Shown: positions 14,128 through 22,561, counted from the first letter of the stretch. The stretch: 23,364 nt of DNA from CAYOYK01 sp964408185 (GCA_964408185.1 CAYOYK010000038.1:1-23364), one strand, 5' to 3'. Numbers and translations: made by a program. The notes: a model not told the origin generated them from the letters alone.

Positions 14128-15177
14128 TCAGATGGTTACCGTCACTTTGCTCAGCCCCTGAGGAGCGTCCGGCGTAAAGCCCCGACAAACGGAAATCTCA
14201 CACGCCAAGAGCTGAATCATTGGAATGGCGGCAAAGGTTCCTATAATCCCCTCGCACCAGCTGGGAAGGCGCACAATGCGAAGCAGCGGGCTTTCCTGAA
14301 GATCGGCCTTGTTGGTGAACAGCAGGCAGTCGGCGTGCGCCTGGCGAACGCGGGCCAGCATGTCCAGCACGCTGTCATCGGTAGCCGCATCCATGGCGAA
14401 AGCAAAAACAGGAACGTCCTTGTCCAGCAAGATCATGGGGCCATGGGTAAAATTGCTGGCGGCAAAGGCATGGGAACGAATGTGGCTGGTTTCCTGAATT
14501 TTCAGTTCCATCTCCTTTGCCAGCGGATAAGCTTGGCCGCGTGCAAGGATGTGACAATCCTCACAGAAGCGATATCGGGGCGCGAGGTAGGCAAGCGTAT
14601 CGGCGAAGGAAAGGCCGGTTTTTACGGCGGCGGGAAGGATCTCAAGCGCATCCAGCAAATACGTGTTTTGGCTCAGCTCGGCTGCCAACAGCAGGAACAG
14701 CGCCATTTGGTTGGTAAAGGTTTTGGTGGCGGCCAACGCCTCCTCTAAATCGGCGCACAGGTTCAGGCAAACCTGCGCCTGCTTGCTTAGCAGGGAACCA
14801 TCGGTGTTGGTGAAGCCTACCGTAATGGCGCCGTCTCGGTTGCCCCGCTCAATCAGCGAGCAAACGTCAACGCCCATGCCGGATTGTGAAACGCCGATCA
14901 CCAGCGTGCGCCGCAGATTAAGCGCGCCTTGATACTTGGTGATGACCGAGGGAGCGGCAAAGGATACGGGCAGACCGCAGTAGGTTTCCAGCAGATATTT
15001 TCCAAACTTGCAGGCGTGGTAGCTCGTTCCGCGGGCGCTGAGCACCGCGCAGGTCGGCTCAAAATCCCGGATCTGCTCACAGAGCTTTGTCACCAGGGGC
15101 CGGTTTTGGCTGAGGCATGCTTGCAGCTTGGCGGGCTCTTGAAGAATCTCCCGGTACATTTGGGTGTTGTTTTGCAT
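14128..15177 (-). CDS. Double-SIS-domain sugar-phosphate isomerase/deaminase-like protein (GlmS-C/AgaS/FrlB-like)
   Basis: This 349-residue cytosolic protein carries two SIS domains like the isomerase half of GlmS but has no glutaminase domain. The first site has SARGTSY (47-53) and SQSG (97-100), which bind the sugar phosphate. The second has ARGQAYPLAKE (212-222), KIQETS and FTHGP (243-247), and the end DAPQGLSKVTVT is typical. Family members deaminate amino-sugar phosphates or cleave fructosamine-type phosphates. It is the last gene of the operon, four bases after the permease stop, with AAAGGATG as ribosome site. Context suggests it works on the phosphorylated product of the GH4 or kinase step. 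The family is sure, the substrate is not; an amino sugar or a glycated amine is the best guess. Confidence 0.85.
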   Translation of the reverse strand: MQNNTQMYREILQEPAKLQACLSQNRPLVTKLCEQIRDFEPTCAVLSARGTSYHACKFGKYLLETYCGLPVSFAAPSVITKYQGALNLRRTLVIGVSQSGMGVDVCSLIERGNRDGAITVGFTNTDGSLLSKQAQVCLNLCADLEEALAATKTFTNQMALFLLLAAELSQNTYLLDALEILPAAVKTGLSFADTLAYLAPRYRFCEDCHILARGQAYPLAKEMELKIQETSHIRSHAFAASNFTHGPMILLDKDVPVFAFAMDAATDDSVLDMLARVRQAHADCLLFTNKADLQESPLLRIVRLPSWCEGIIGTFAAIPMIQLLACEISVCRGFTPDAPQGLSKVTVTI

Positions 15178-15181
15178 GCAA

Positions 15182-16003
15182 TCATCCTTTCACTGCGCCC
15201 ATGGTCATGCCGCGCACCAGATACTTCTGAATGAAGATGCCGGCGAAGAAGATGGGGATGGTGGCCAGCGTCGCCGCCGCGGAGCTTCCGCCCCAGTCAA
15301 TGGAAACCGAGCCAATAAACGAGGATATCCCGACCGGCAGCGTGCGCGTGTTGCGCCCGGATAGAATAAGCGCAAACATGAACTCGTTCCAGCTGTTGAG
15401 CATGGTGAGTATGGCGGTGGCCGCAATTCCGGGGGCCGCCAGCGGCACGCAAATGGAAAAAAAGGTCTTGAGCTTGTTGCAGCCGTCCACCTGCGCCGCA
15501 TCCTCCAGCTCTCGCGGAATTTCCACAAAGAAGCTGCGCATCATCCAAATGGCAAACGGCAGGTTGAGCGTGGTGTGGGCCAAGATGATGGCCGCGTAGG
15601 TGTTGGCTAAACCCAGCTTGCGCATAATCATAAACAGCGGCATCATCAGCGCCCCTACGGGAATCATGCGCACCAGCAAAACAAAGAAGCCAAGGAACCT
15701 TGCGCCGGGCAAATTCAATCGCACGACCGCGTAGGAGCACATGGAGCCCATGCTGATACACAGCACGGTAGTCCACAACGCTACAACTACGCTGTTGAGC
15801 ATATTGTCGCCAATATTGTTTTTGGTAAACACCTTGGTAAAGTGCTCGCCGGTCGGCTCAAAGGTGTAGGTGGGCGGGTCTGTAAACATAAGCAGCTGCG
15901 GCTTTACGGATTGGCTGATCATCAGTAGAATAGGAATGAGCGTCCAAACCAGAAAAAGAACGATTGCCAAAATGGCGAACCAATGTTTATTTATGTGTTT
16001 CAT
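15182..16003 (-). CDS. Sugar ABC transporter permease, MalG/UgpE type
   Basis: This 273-residue inner-membrane permease has about six membrane segments and forms a pair with the product of the gene before it. The EAA loop that docks the ATPase is visible as EDAAQVDGCNKLKTFFSICVPLAAPG, and the C-terminal QKYLVRGMTMGAVKG is typical of UgpE-like proteins. The start is ATG at 16003 after AAGGAGG, overlapping the stop of the other permease as ATGA, so the two are translationally coupled. A longer in-frame extension overlaps the upstream gene and has no support. The substrate is presumably the same sugar handled by the kinase and GH4 enzyme. Confidence 0.92.
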   Translation of the reverse strand: MKHINKHWFAILAIVLFLVWTLIPILLMISQSVKPQLLMFTDPPTYTFEPTGEHFTKVFTKNNIGDNMLNSVVVALWTTVLCISMGSMCSYAVVRLNLPGARFLGFFVLLVRMIPVGALMMPLFMIMRKLGLANTYAAIILAHTTLNLPFAIWMMRSFFVEIPRELEDAAQVDGCNKLKTFFSICVPLAAPGIAATAILTMLNSWNEFMFALILSGRNTRTLPVGISSFIGSVSIDWGGSSAAATLATIPIFFAGIFIQKYLVRGMTMGAVKG

Positions 16004-16911
16004 TTGGCACGTTCCTCCTTGCGCTTGCGCAGGAAACCGGCGCTCAGCGCCAGAATGCAAAGCAGCGTTACGATGGACAGCGCCATGGGATAGCCCATTT
16101 CGTAGTAGGTAAAGCCCGTCTTGTAGGTATACAGCGCTACGGTCTCAGTGGCGTATCCGGGGCCGCCCTTGGTAAGCACAAATACCGCGTCAAAAATCTT
16201 AAACAGATCCATGGTGCGCATTAAGGCGCAAAAGCTGATCATGGGGGCGATGGAGGGCAGCACTACGCTGCGAACCGTCATCCAAAACCCGGCTCCGTCA
16301 ACCTGTGCGGCTTCTACGCAATCCTCCGAAATGGAAGTCATGCCGGCATACAAAACCAAAATCACAAAGGGCGTAAGCTGCCAGATGTCGGTAATCATAA
16401 TACTGGGAAGCGCTAAATTGGGGTCGCCCAGCCAGCCGAATGTAACGCCCAGCGTATTCTTCAGCACGTAATTGAGCAGGCCAAACTGCGGGTCGTAGAT
16501 ATACCGCCACAAAAGGCCTACAATCACCGGAGAGGTGATGATGGGCAGCAGAATAAGGGTTTGAATGACGCGCAGCTGCTTTTTCAGCGTCCAAAGAGCA
16601 AGTGCGATCAGAAAACCAAACATCAGCTCAAAAACCAAACAACAGGCGGTAAGCAGCAGCGTGTTGCCAAGCGCGACGCCAAAAACCTCATCCGAAAAGA
16701 TTTTGAGGTAATTCTTGAGCCCTACAAAGGTTTTGCTCTTCCCCAAGTCAAAGAGCTTCCACTCAAAGAAGCTCATGTAAAAAGAATACGCGATAGACAG
16801 AAAGATAAAAACAAAGAGGAACAGCAGCGCGGGGGTCACAAACGCATACCCTAGCCTTCGTTCCTCTAAACGCATGCGGTTGATGCTGCCCTGAGCCTTG
16901 GCCATATGCAT
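16000..16911 (-). CDS. Sugar ABC transporter permease, MalF/UgpA type
   Basis: This 303-residue permease has six predicted membrane segments, opening with RRLGYAFVTPALLFLFVFIFLSIAYSFYMSF-type sequence common to UgpA-like proteins. The EAA loop is EDCVEAAQVDGAGFWMTVRSVVLPSIAP, and FVLTKGGPGYATETVALYTYKTGF is the usual late motif. Two starts are possible: ATG 16911, four bases after GGGGG, or ATG 16905, ten bases after it. It follows the binding-protein gene by 77 bases, with a hairpin in the gap. No ATPase gene is in the operon, so a shared MsmX-type ATPase encoded elsewhere is expected. Confidence 0.92.
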   Translation of the reverse strand: MHMAKAQGSINRMRLEERRLGYAFVTPALLFLFVFIFLSIAYSFYMSFFEWKLFDLGKSKTFVGLKNYLKIFSDEVFGVALGNTLLLTACCLVFELMFGFLIALALWTLKKQLRVIQTLILLPIITSPVIVGLLWRYIYDPQFGLLNYVLKNTLGVTFGWLGDPNLALPSIMITDIWQLTPFVILVLYAGMTSISEDCVEAAQVDGAGFWMTVRSVVLPSIAPMISFCALMRTMDLFKIFDAVFVLTKGGPGYATETVALYTYKTGFTYYEMGYPMALSIVTLLCILALSAGFLRKRKEERAK

Positions 16912-16947
16912 TCTTCCCCCTTTGAGATTGTCTGCTAGAAATAGGGC

Positions 16948-16971
16948 GCGGCCCGAGCGAACCCGGGCCGC
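16948..16971 (-). terminator. Hairpin between binding-protein and permease genes (partial terminator)
   Basis: An 8-bp GC stem (GCGGCCCG and its complement) with an eight-base loop lies about 20 bases after the stop of the binding-protein gene. The following minus-strand bases (CGCCCTATTTCT) are weakly T-rich. Such intercistronic hairpins commonly keep binding-protein mRNA more abundant than permease mRNA. Confidence 0.6.
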
Positions 16972-16988
16972 ATTTCATCGGGTTAGGT

Positions 16989-18221
16989 TTACTCTGCCAT
17001 CATGGCGGATTGGAGCTTATCCATGCATTCCTGAGCGGTCATCTTGCCGCTCATTACATCCTGCAAGGAGGCTTCCAGCACCTCCTGCTCGCGGGACCAG
17101 CTGGGCCACGAGGGAATGGGCATCGCGTTTTGGAAGGTGTTCTGCATTGCGGCCAGCACAGGGTTTGCAGAGAGCAAATCGTTGTTCTCATAGTAGCCGT
17201 TCGTGGCGCCGCAGGTGCCGGACTTCTCCGTGAAGTACAGCTGCGCCTCCGTGCCGGCGATAAACTCAGCCAGCGCGGCCGCGGCCTCTGGGTTTTGGCT
17301 GTCGGCGGCTACGCTCCAGCAATAGCTGTCAATCAGGCCGCCGGGAACGCCGGTAGAGGAGGGAATGGACACGTAGGCCCATTTTCCGGCGGTAACGCTT
17401 CTTTCGGGGTCGTCAAGCCACTTGGCGTTGGGGTTCTGGATGAGCGCCATGGCAGCCTTTCCGCTGGCAGCCAGAGTGCAGTTCTCGTCGTGGTGGAAGT
17501 TCATGTAGCCATTGGGGCAGTAGGCAGCCAGTTTGCCAAGGAATTCTGCGGCCTTTACGGCGGCCTCGTTGTTGGCTGTGGGGTTGCCCTCGGCGTCAAA
17601 GAACCATCCGCCCTCGCCCACCATCAGAGCGCCGAACATGCTGGCCAGAGCGCCGCCCTTTTTGCCGGGCAGGGTGATGCCGTACATGTCGTCGCTTTGG
17701 AATGCTTCGCACGCGGCGAGAATGTCATCCCAGTTTTTGGGGGCTTCCAAGCCCTTTTCCTCAAACAGGTCTACACGATAGGCCAGGCACTGGGTGGTAA
17801 TGAAGTCCGGCAGGCCGTATACTTCGCCGTCTACGGTGTAGATGCCCAGCAGGCTGTCGGCATACTGGCTCATCACTTCTTCGCTGGCCCACTGGCTGGC
17901 AGGCAGGAGGTATCCGCTGGCGGCAAACTCCTGGAACCAGAAGGGATGCACATACACCACATCATAGGTGCCGGTTTTGCCGCTGAGTTCCAAAGCGCTC
18001 TTTTCCTTGAGGTTCTCCCACGGAATAGCGTCCATCTCCACCACAACGCCGGTGCGGGCGGAGAACTCTTGGAACATGTCGTTCCATGCGGACTGGAAGG
18101 GATCGCCGGCCCATGTGACAACGGTCAGGGTGCCGGACAGGGCGGGTTCCTCCGCAATGGCCGTTGGCACGAGCATCAGAACGGTCATCAGGATCGCTAC
18201 CAGGATGGATAGTTTCTTCAT
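16989..18221 (-). CDS. Extracellular sugar-binding protein of an ABC transporter (family 1 SBP)
   Basis: This 410-residue secreted binding protein delivers a sugar to the two permeases encoded next. After the signal peptide it starts GTLTVVTWAGDPFQSAWNDMFQEFSARTG, typical of family 1 solute-binding proteins, with VYVHPFWFQEFAASGYLLP and EVYGLPDFITTQCLAYRVDLFEEKG as further family segments. The signal peptide (about 1-23, TAIAEE) ends in a signal-peptidase-I site and contains no Cys, so it is not a lipoprotein as written, unlike most binding proteins of Gram-positive bacteria. AAAGGAG precedes the ATG. Hairpins flank the gene on both sides, which may tune its level. The ligand cannot be read from the sequence. 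Confidence 0.92.
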   Translation of the reverse strand: MKKLSILVAILMTVLMLVPTAIAEEPALSGTLTVVTWAGDPFQSAWNDMFQEFSARTGVVVEMDAIPWENLKEKSALELSGKTGTYDVVYVHPFWFQEFAASGYLLPASQWASEEVMSQYADSLLGIYTVDGEVYGLPDFITTQCLAYRVDLFEEKGLEAPKNWDDILAACEAFQSDDMYGITLPGKKGGALASMFGALMVGEGGWFFDAEGNPTANNEAAVKAAEFLGKLAAYCPNGYMNFHHDENCTLAASGKAAMALIQNPNAKWLDDPERSVTAGKWAYVSIPSSTGVPGGLIDSYCWSVAADSQNPEAAAALAEFIAGTEAQLYFTEKSGTCGATNGYYENNDLLSANPVLAAMQNTFQNAMPIPSWPSWSREQEVLEASLQDVMSGKMTAQECMDKLQSAMMAE

Positions 18222-18255
18222 GGGTTCTTCTCTCCTTTAACATTTGTTTTCTATA

Positions 18256-18274
18256 AAAGCCGAAGCCCGGCTTT
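18256..18274 (-). terminator. Small terminator-like hairpin upstream of the binding-protein gene
   Basis: AAAGCCG pairs with CGGCTTT around a five-base loop, followed on the minus strand by TATAG. It lies between the stop of the TIM-barrel gene (18287) and the binding-protein start (18221). It resembles a weak terminator or attenuator; the stem is only seven base pairs. Confidence 0.5.
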
Positions 18275-18286
18275 GTATCAGGGAAG

Positions 18287-19303
18287 TTACAAAAGGTCTC
18301 CGCGCAGGGGGCTCAACGCCATACGGCGCAGGGTGTGGCGCTCGCCCTTGATGGCTTTGGCAAAGGCCATCACGTTTTGGGGCGAGCAGGAGCCGCCGTA
18401 TACGCTGTCGCCGATTTGGAACACGTCCGCACCGGTCATTTTGCTATCGATAGCAAAGCGCTGAATCACGGCCACGTCCGCGCCCTCCTGAGAGGTGCCG
18501 ATGGTGGTTTCCGCCACCAGGCCGCTTTCGTGAACCACGTCCACCCAACGGCGTACCAAATCGACCGTAATACCGGGAATCGTGCCGGGAGTGGGCAGTA
18601 TGATAACGTCCGCACCGGCCTTGGCCAGGGTTTTCAGCTCGTCCACGGTAATAAAATCATTTGCGCTCAGCAGGAACGATCCGCCCCACGGCATTTTCCC
18701 CGCCTTGACTAACGCCTTGTCCTCCGCGCCCAATCGCACCTTTTCCACGCAGCTGGCAAAATCCGCCGCGGCCATTTTGGGGGTAGTGATCAGGTTGACA
18801 TAGCTTGCGCCCTGCGCCACGCCCTTGCGCGCGTTTTCTGTGCTTGCGATTCGGCTTTTCGGGTACTCGCTGCCGTCCATTACCGGCTCCAGCGTCATGC
18901 CCACGGGGATACCAGCCAGACGCTTCACCTCGCCGATGGTGCGGCCAAAACCGAATTGAAAGAAGGTGGTCTGAAAGCTGTCCTCAATTACGCGGGGATC
19001 CGGGCGGCAGCCCTTTGCGCCGGAAACGTTGAACTTGGAAAGGTATTCGGCAATGCCTTCTTCTGTGGAGGGTAAGCCGGGGATCATGGGCAGCTCCACG
19101 TTGTAGTGGTTGAGGGTAGCCATGTCCGCGCCCCAGCTTTTGATCAGCTCCACGTTGGACACGCCGTCTACCAGCGTTTGCTTGAATGTGACCGTTTCGC
19201 CGATGATGACGCGGCCGCTTGCGCCCTGTATGCCCTCGATCAGCTCCTGACGGGTGGCGTTGATCAGCTTGGCTCCAACGGCGTCCAGAAATTTGATTGA
19301 CAT
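18287..19303 (-). CDS. TIM-barrel protein of unknown function (DUF7916-like, phosphoenzyme-type barrel)
   Basis: This 338-residue cytosolic protein resembles a conserved family found beside sugar-uptake genes, which I recall as DUF7916; it has often carried misleading dehalogenase or phosphonomutase names. Barrel-like segments follow in order: GETVTF (35-40), VSNVELIKSWGADMATLNHYNV (48-69), GIPVGMTLEPV (131-141), STENARKGVAQGASYVNLITTP (154-175), AGADVIILPTPGTIPGIT (229-246), AETTIGTSQEGADVAVIQ (264-281), TGADVFQIGD (290-299) and ERHTLRRMALS (321-331). The GTIPGIT and GTSQEGAD loops could hold a phosphate group. GGAGG precedes the ATG. It lies 19 bases after the GH4 gene, in the middle of the operon, so a step in the same sugar pathway is likely. 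The reaction is unknown. Confidence 0.7.
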   Translation of the reverse strand: MSIKFLDAVGAKLINATRQELIEGIQGASGRVIIGETVTFKQTLVDGVSNVELIKSWGADMATLNHYNVELPMIPGLPSTEEGIAEYLSKFNVSGAKGCRPDPRVIEDSFQTTFFQFGFGRTIGEVKRLAGIPVGMTLEPVMDGSEYPKSRIASTENARKGVAQGASYVNLITTPKMAAADFASCVEKVRLGAEDKALVKAGKMPWGGSFLLSANDFITVDELKTLAKAGADVIILPTPGTIPGITVDLVRRWVDVVHESGLVAETTIGTSQEGADVAVIQRFAIDSKMTGADVFQIGDSVYGGSCSPQNVMAFAKAIKGERHTLRRMALSPLRGDLL

Positions 19304-19322
19304 GGGGGTAGCTCCTCCTCCG

Positions 19323-20603
19323 TTACTTCAGGTGAATGTACTCCGGATGCGCGGCCACAATTTCCTCAAACATCTTCTCCGCGTCGTTGACCGAACGGAT
19401 GAAGGGATGGCTGCACAATGCCAAGAACGCCAGCTCCTTGTTCTGCTCGGCAGCGGCCTTTACCGTGAGGGACTCGTAGGCCTTCACGTGCTGAATCAGG
19501 CCGCGGATGGGTTCGGGAATATCGCCGATAAAGAGGGGCTTGATGTTTTCGCCGTTCACGCGGGCTTCGATTTCGACCACGGCTTTGTCATCCAGACCCT
19601 TGATCACGCCGTTATTGGGCAGGCAGACCGTGTGCACGGCGTTGTCGCCGTTCTCGATGGAGTTCATCAGGGCCACGGCAGCCTCGCTGTAATAGGCGCC
19701 GCCGCGCTGCATCAGGCCATCGGGGCGACCCTTGAGGTTGGGGTTCTTATAGTCCTCCAACAGCTGGCGGTCAACGCTCAGCAGGGTTTCGCCGCGGGTC
19801 TTCTCCTGGTGGGAAAGCTTATTGAAGATCTCCTCTTCGTGGAAATAGTATTGCAGGTAACCGATGGGCAGCACGCGCATGGCCAACGCCTGACGCTTGT
19901 TGAACTTGTAGCCCAGCATATGGTCGCAGCGCTCGGAGGAGAGAATCTTTTCAAAATACTCGTCGGTTACGTCCTTGCCGTCCACATAGATTCCCTTGAT
20001 GAAGCCCAGATGGTTGAGGCCAAAGTAATCAAAGTAAACGTCCTTGTCCTTCCAGCCAAACTCATCGATGGTGCGCATGTAGGTGGTAAGCGGGCCGTTG
20101 CAAAGGCCCACCACTTTAATAGAGGAGTACTTGCTCACCGCCTCGGTGATAATGCCGGAGGGGTTGGTAAAATTGATAAGGGTAGCGTTGGGGCAAACCT
20201 TTTCCATGGTGTGCGCCACGTTCAAAATAACGGGGATGGTGCGGACCGCCTTGGCAAAGCCTCCCGGTCCGGTGGTTTCCTGGCCGATATAGCCATACTT
20301 GAGGGGAATGCGCTCGTCCTTGATGCGGGCGGCCAGTTTGCCCACGCGCAGCTGCGTGATAACGTAGTCCGCGCCGGTAAGCGCAGCTTCAAGGCTGTCG
20401 GTAAGGGTGACCTTGGGGGGAGCGTCGAATGTGCCGGCGATCCGCTCGATCAGGCCGCCCACGATGCTCAGCCGTTCGGGATCGATATCCATGAGCGCAA
20501 ATTCCTTTACGCACATCAGATCCTGACGGTCAAAAAAGCCGCAAATCAGTTCTGGGCTATAAGTGCTGCCCGCGCCGATGATGGTGATTTTCAGGTTTCT
20601 CAT
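19323..20603 (-). CDS. GH4 family NAD-dependent glycosidase (6-phospho-glucosidase type)
   Basis: GH4 enzymes cleave glycosides, often 6-phosphorylated, by a redox mechanism that needs NAD and Mn(II). This one has 426 residues, close to the family norm. Visible landmarks are the NAD loop IIGAGSTY (8-15), QLRVGKLAAR (84-93), GQETTGPGGFAKAVRTIPV (107-125), NFTNPSG (144-150), the metal Cys168 in CNGP and His198 in GLNHLG. The layout is nearest to 6-phospho-beta-glucosidases. It overlaps no gene, has AAGGAGG upstream, and lies 36 bases after the PfkB-type kinase. There is no PTS in the window, so the phosphate on the substrate would have to come from that kinase, or the enzyme acts on an unphosphorylated sugar. 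The family is firm; linkage and sugar are not. Confidence 0.92.
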   Translation of the reverse strand: MRNLKITIIGAGSTYSPELICGFFDRQDLMCVKEFALMDIDPERLSIVGGLIERIAGTFDAPPKVTLTDSLEAALTGADYVITQLRVGKLAARIKDERIPLKYGYIGQETTGPGGFAKAVRTIPVILNVAHTMEKVCPNATLINFTNPSGIITEAVSKYSSIKVVGLCNGPLTTYMRTIDEFGWKDKDVYFDYFGLNHLGFIKGIYVDGKDVTDEYFEKILSSERCDHMLGYKFNKRQALAMRVLPIGYLQYYFHEEEIFNKLSHQEKTRGETLLSVDRQLLEDYKNPNLKGRPDGLMQRGGAYYSEAAVALMNSIENGDNAVHTVCLPNNGVIKGLDDKAVVEIEARVNGENIKPLFIGDIPEPIRGLIQHVKAYESLTVKAAAEQNKELAFLALCSHPFIRSVNDAEKMFEEIVAAHPEYIHLK

Positions 20604-20639
20604 TCAAAAGGCCTCCTTCAAGTTCTTGTGTATCACGCG

Positions 20640-21572
20640 TTATCGTTTGGACAGAATATCTTCCACGACCTCCGGCCGAGGGAAATTCTTCATCTCATAG
20701 TATCGGCCCAGGCTCAGCGCGGCAAAAATGGTTGCGAAGCGCGCGCTTTGAACCGCGCTTTCCCCCTTCATGAGATAGTGGCAATAGCTGCCGCCAAAGA
20801 CGTCGCCCGAACCGATGCTATCGTATATATCCGGGCATACATAGCCCTCCACCTTAACGGATTCCTGCTCGTTCATTACAATGCAGCCCTGCGCGCCCTG
20901 CTTGAAAATAATGGTTTTGACGCCCATGGGGAGCAGCAATCGACGCAGAACCTCCGGGTCGTCGCCACCAGTAATCTGCCGGGCTTCCTTGCGAGCGATC
21001 AGTACGGTATCGGTTAAGCGCAGCAGCCGGTCAAAGCGGCTCATGGCGATGGGGTCGATGTTCTCCAGCGGAAGCATTTGCACATCGACAACCATGCGAA
21101 CCCCCTCTTTGACCACGGTTTCAAAAAAGGTATAGGCCGCGTCGGTCCAAAGCTCCGGGTAGAGCATATATCCGGCCACGTACAGCAGGTTGGCGCCCTT
21201 CAGCTGAACCGGCAGGGGGAGCTGGAAGGGAAGCATGGGAGAGCAGCCCAGAAAGGTTTTTTCGCCGCCGCGGCACACCAGCATGCTGCCGGTCGTTTTG
21301 CGCCCCTTCAATGTGTAGATCATCGAGCAGTCGATGTCGCAGCCCTCCAGCTGCCACCGAGTGCGCTCGCCGGCGCGGTCGTCGCCCAAAACGGAGCAAA
21401 TGCTAACCTCGTTGCCCAAGTGGGACAGCGCCTGCGCGGCATAGCTGGCGGAGCCGCCCGCCGTTACGGTAATGTCTTCAGCCCATGTTTTAATGCCCAA
21501 CACGGCAACGGATTCCGGGTTGTGCATCAGCGTGTCCTCGCACAGCTCGCCCATCACGACAACTTTTCCCAT
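20640..21572 (-). CDS. PfkB-family carbohydrate kinase
   Basis: This 310-residue ribokinase-type enzyme phosphorylates a sugar or nucleoside using ATP. The N-terminal substrate glycine pair is in TAGGSASYAAQALSHLG (37-53), and the C-terminal signature is DSIGSGDVFGG (251-261), where Asp257 is the catalytic base and GSG replaces the common GAG. AGGAGG precedes the ATG. It is the second gene of the operon, 27 bases after the RpiR-type regulator. With an ABC importer instead of a PTS, this kinase is the most likely source of the sugar phosphate used by the GH4 and SIS proteins, either on the intact disaccharide or on a released unit. The exact substrate is not predictable here. Confidence 0.9.
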   Translation of the reverse strand: MGKVVVMGELCEDTLMHNPESVAVLGIKTWAEDITVTAGGSASYAAQALSHLGNEVSICSVLGDDRAGERTRWQLEGCDIDCSMIYTLKGRKTTGSMLVCRGGEKTFLGCSPMLPFQLPLPVQLKGANLLYVAGYMLYPELWTDAAYTFFETVVKEGVRMVVDVQMLPLENIDPIAMSRFDRLLRLTDTVLIARKEARQITGGDDPEVLRRLLLPMGVKTIIFKQGAQGCIVMNEQESVKVEGYVCPDIYDSIGSGDVFGGSYCHYLMKGESAVQSARFATIFAALSLGRYYEMKNFPRPEVVEDILSKR

Positions 21573-21599
21573 AAGGATCCTCCTATTCCCCCATCGGCG

Positions 21600-22463
21600 T
21601 TAATATTTCTCCTCGGAGAGGTAACGGTCGTTGCTTTCCATGGACTTACGGGAGAATTCCAGCCGCTTGAAAGCTACGGCTACATACAGCGCGTCCAGAA
21701 TAGCCAGCTGCGCGATGCGCGAGGTCATGGCAACGTCGCGGAACATGGTTTCGTTCGTGCGGGAGATCAGGCAAATGTCGGAAACGTGGGTGATAGGCGT
21801 TTTGTCCATGCCTGTTACGCAGATGGTGGTGGCCCCCGACTTGCGCGCGTTTTCAAGCATGGAGATGGTGTGCTTGGTGCTGCCGGAGTGAGAAATCCCG
21901 ATGGCGACGTCCTTGGGGCCAAGCATGCTGGCATGCAGAGCGGAGTCGGCTATGTCTACGCCCACGCGGGAATCCATGCCAATACGCATCAGCCGGTAGT
22001 GCATGTCTAAGGCCAGAGGTCGGGAATTGCCATAGCTAAAGAATTCAATGTGGTTTGCAAAAAGAATACGGTTCACCGCGTATTCGAACGTGCGCGGATC
22101 CAGCGAGGAAACCGTATCGTGCAAGGCTTGCGATTCGGCCTGAAACACCTTTTTTAGGATGTCGGCCTCGGTGTCCCCCGGCTGAAGATCCTCCAGAATG
22201 ATGGTGGCGTCGTTGCTCATTTCCGCCGCCAAGTGGATCTTCAGGTCGTTGTAGCCGCTGTAACGAAGGTTTTGACAGAAGCGCACGATACTGGCTTCGC
22301 TTGCGCCGGTTTGCTCCGCCATCTGACCGATGGTCAGATGAATCACCTTGCCTGCATCCGCCAAAATCACATCAGCTACCTTGCGGGCAGCTTCAGACAG
22401 AGAGTTGTACTCGCTGTTAATCCGATCGATGCAGCCGTTCGCCTTCAAATCATTTTCATTCAC
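21600..22463 (-). CDS. RpiR/MurR-family transcriptional regulator
   Basis: This 287-residue regulator has an N-terminal helix-turn-helix (about 25-80; IGQMAEQTGASEASIVRFCQ at 45-64) and a C-terminal SIS domain (about 125-265; SYGNSRPLALDM and GISHSGSTKHT) that senses a phosphosugar. Proteins of this type repress or activate nearby sugar genes. The start is set at GTG 22463, seven bases after AAGGTGG; an in-frame ATG farther upstream lies in the leader. It is the first gene of the operon, about 100 bases from a near-consensus promoter. The likely effector is the phosphosugar made or used by the kinase, GH4 or SIS protein. Self-control through the GAAA-N5-TTTC sites upstream is an inference. 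Confidence 0.9.
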   Translation of the reverse strand: MNENDLKANGCIDRINSEYNSLSEAARKVADVILADAGKVIHLTIGQMAEQTGASEASIVRFCQNLRYSGYNDLKIHLAAEMSNDATIILEDLQPGDTEADILKKVFQAESQALHDTVSSLDPRTFEYAVNRILFANHIEFFSYGNSRPLALDMHYRLMRIGMDSRVGVDIADSALHASMLGPKDVAIGISHSGSTKHTISMLENARKSGATTICVTGMDKTPITHVSDICLISRTNETMFRDVAMTSRIAQLAILDALYVAVAFKRLEFSRKSMESNDRYLSEEKY

Positions 22464-22561
22464 GCGGGAGCCACCTTCTTTTCCGTAAAATTGAATTTCG
22501 CTTGATGTAAATTTTCTTCTCCACATTCTCCTCGTTCGGCTGTATTTCAGCTGATGGGCAG

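Noticed and set aside
13622..14188. Small minus-strand frames in the 500-base gap
   Set aside because: They cross the operon terminator and inverted repeats and lack ribosome sites and known patterns.
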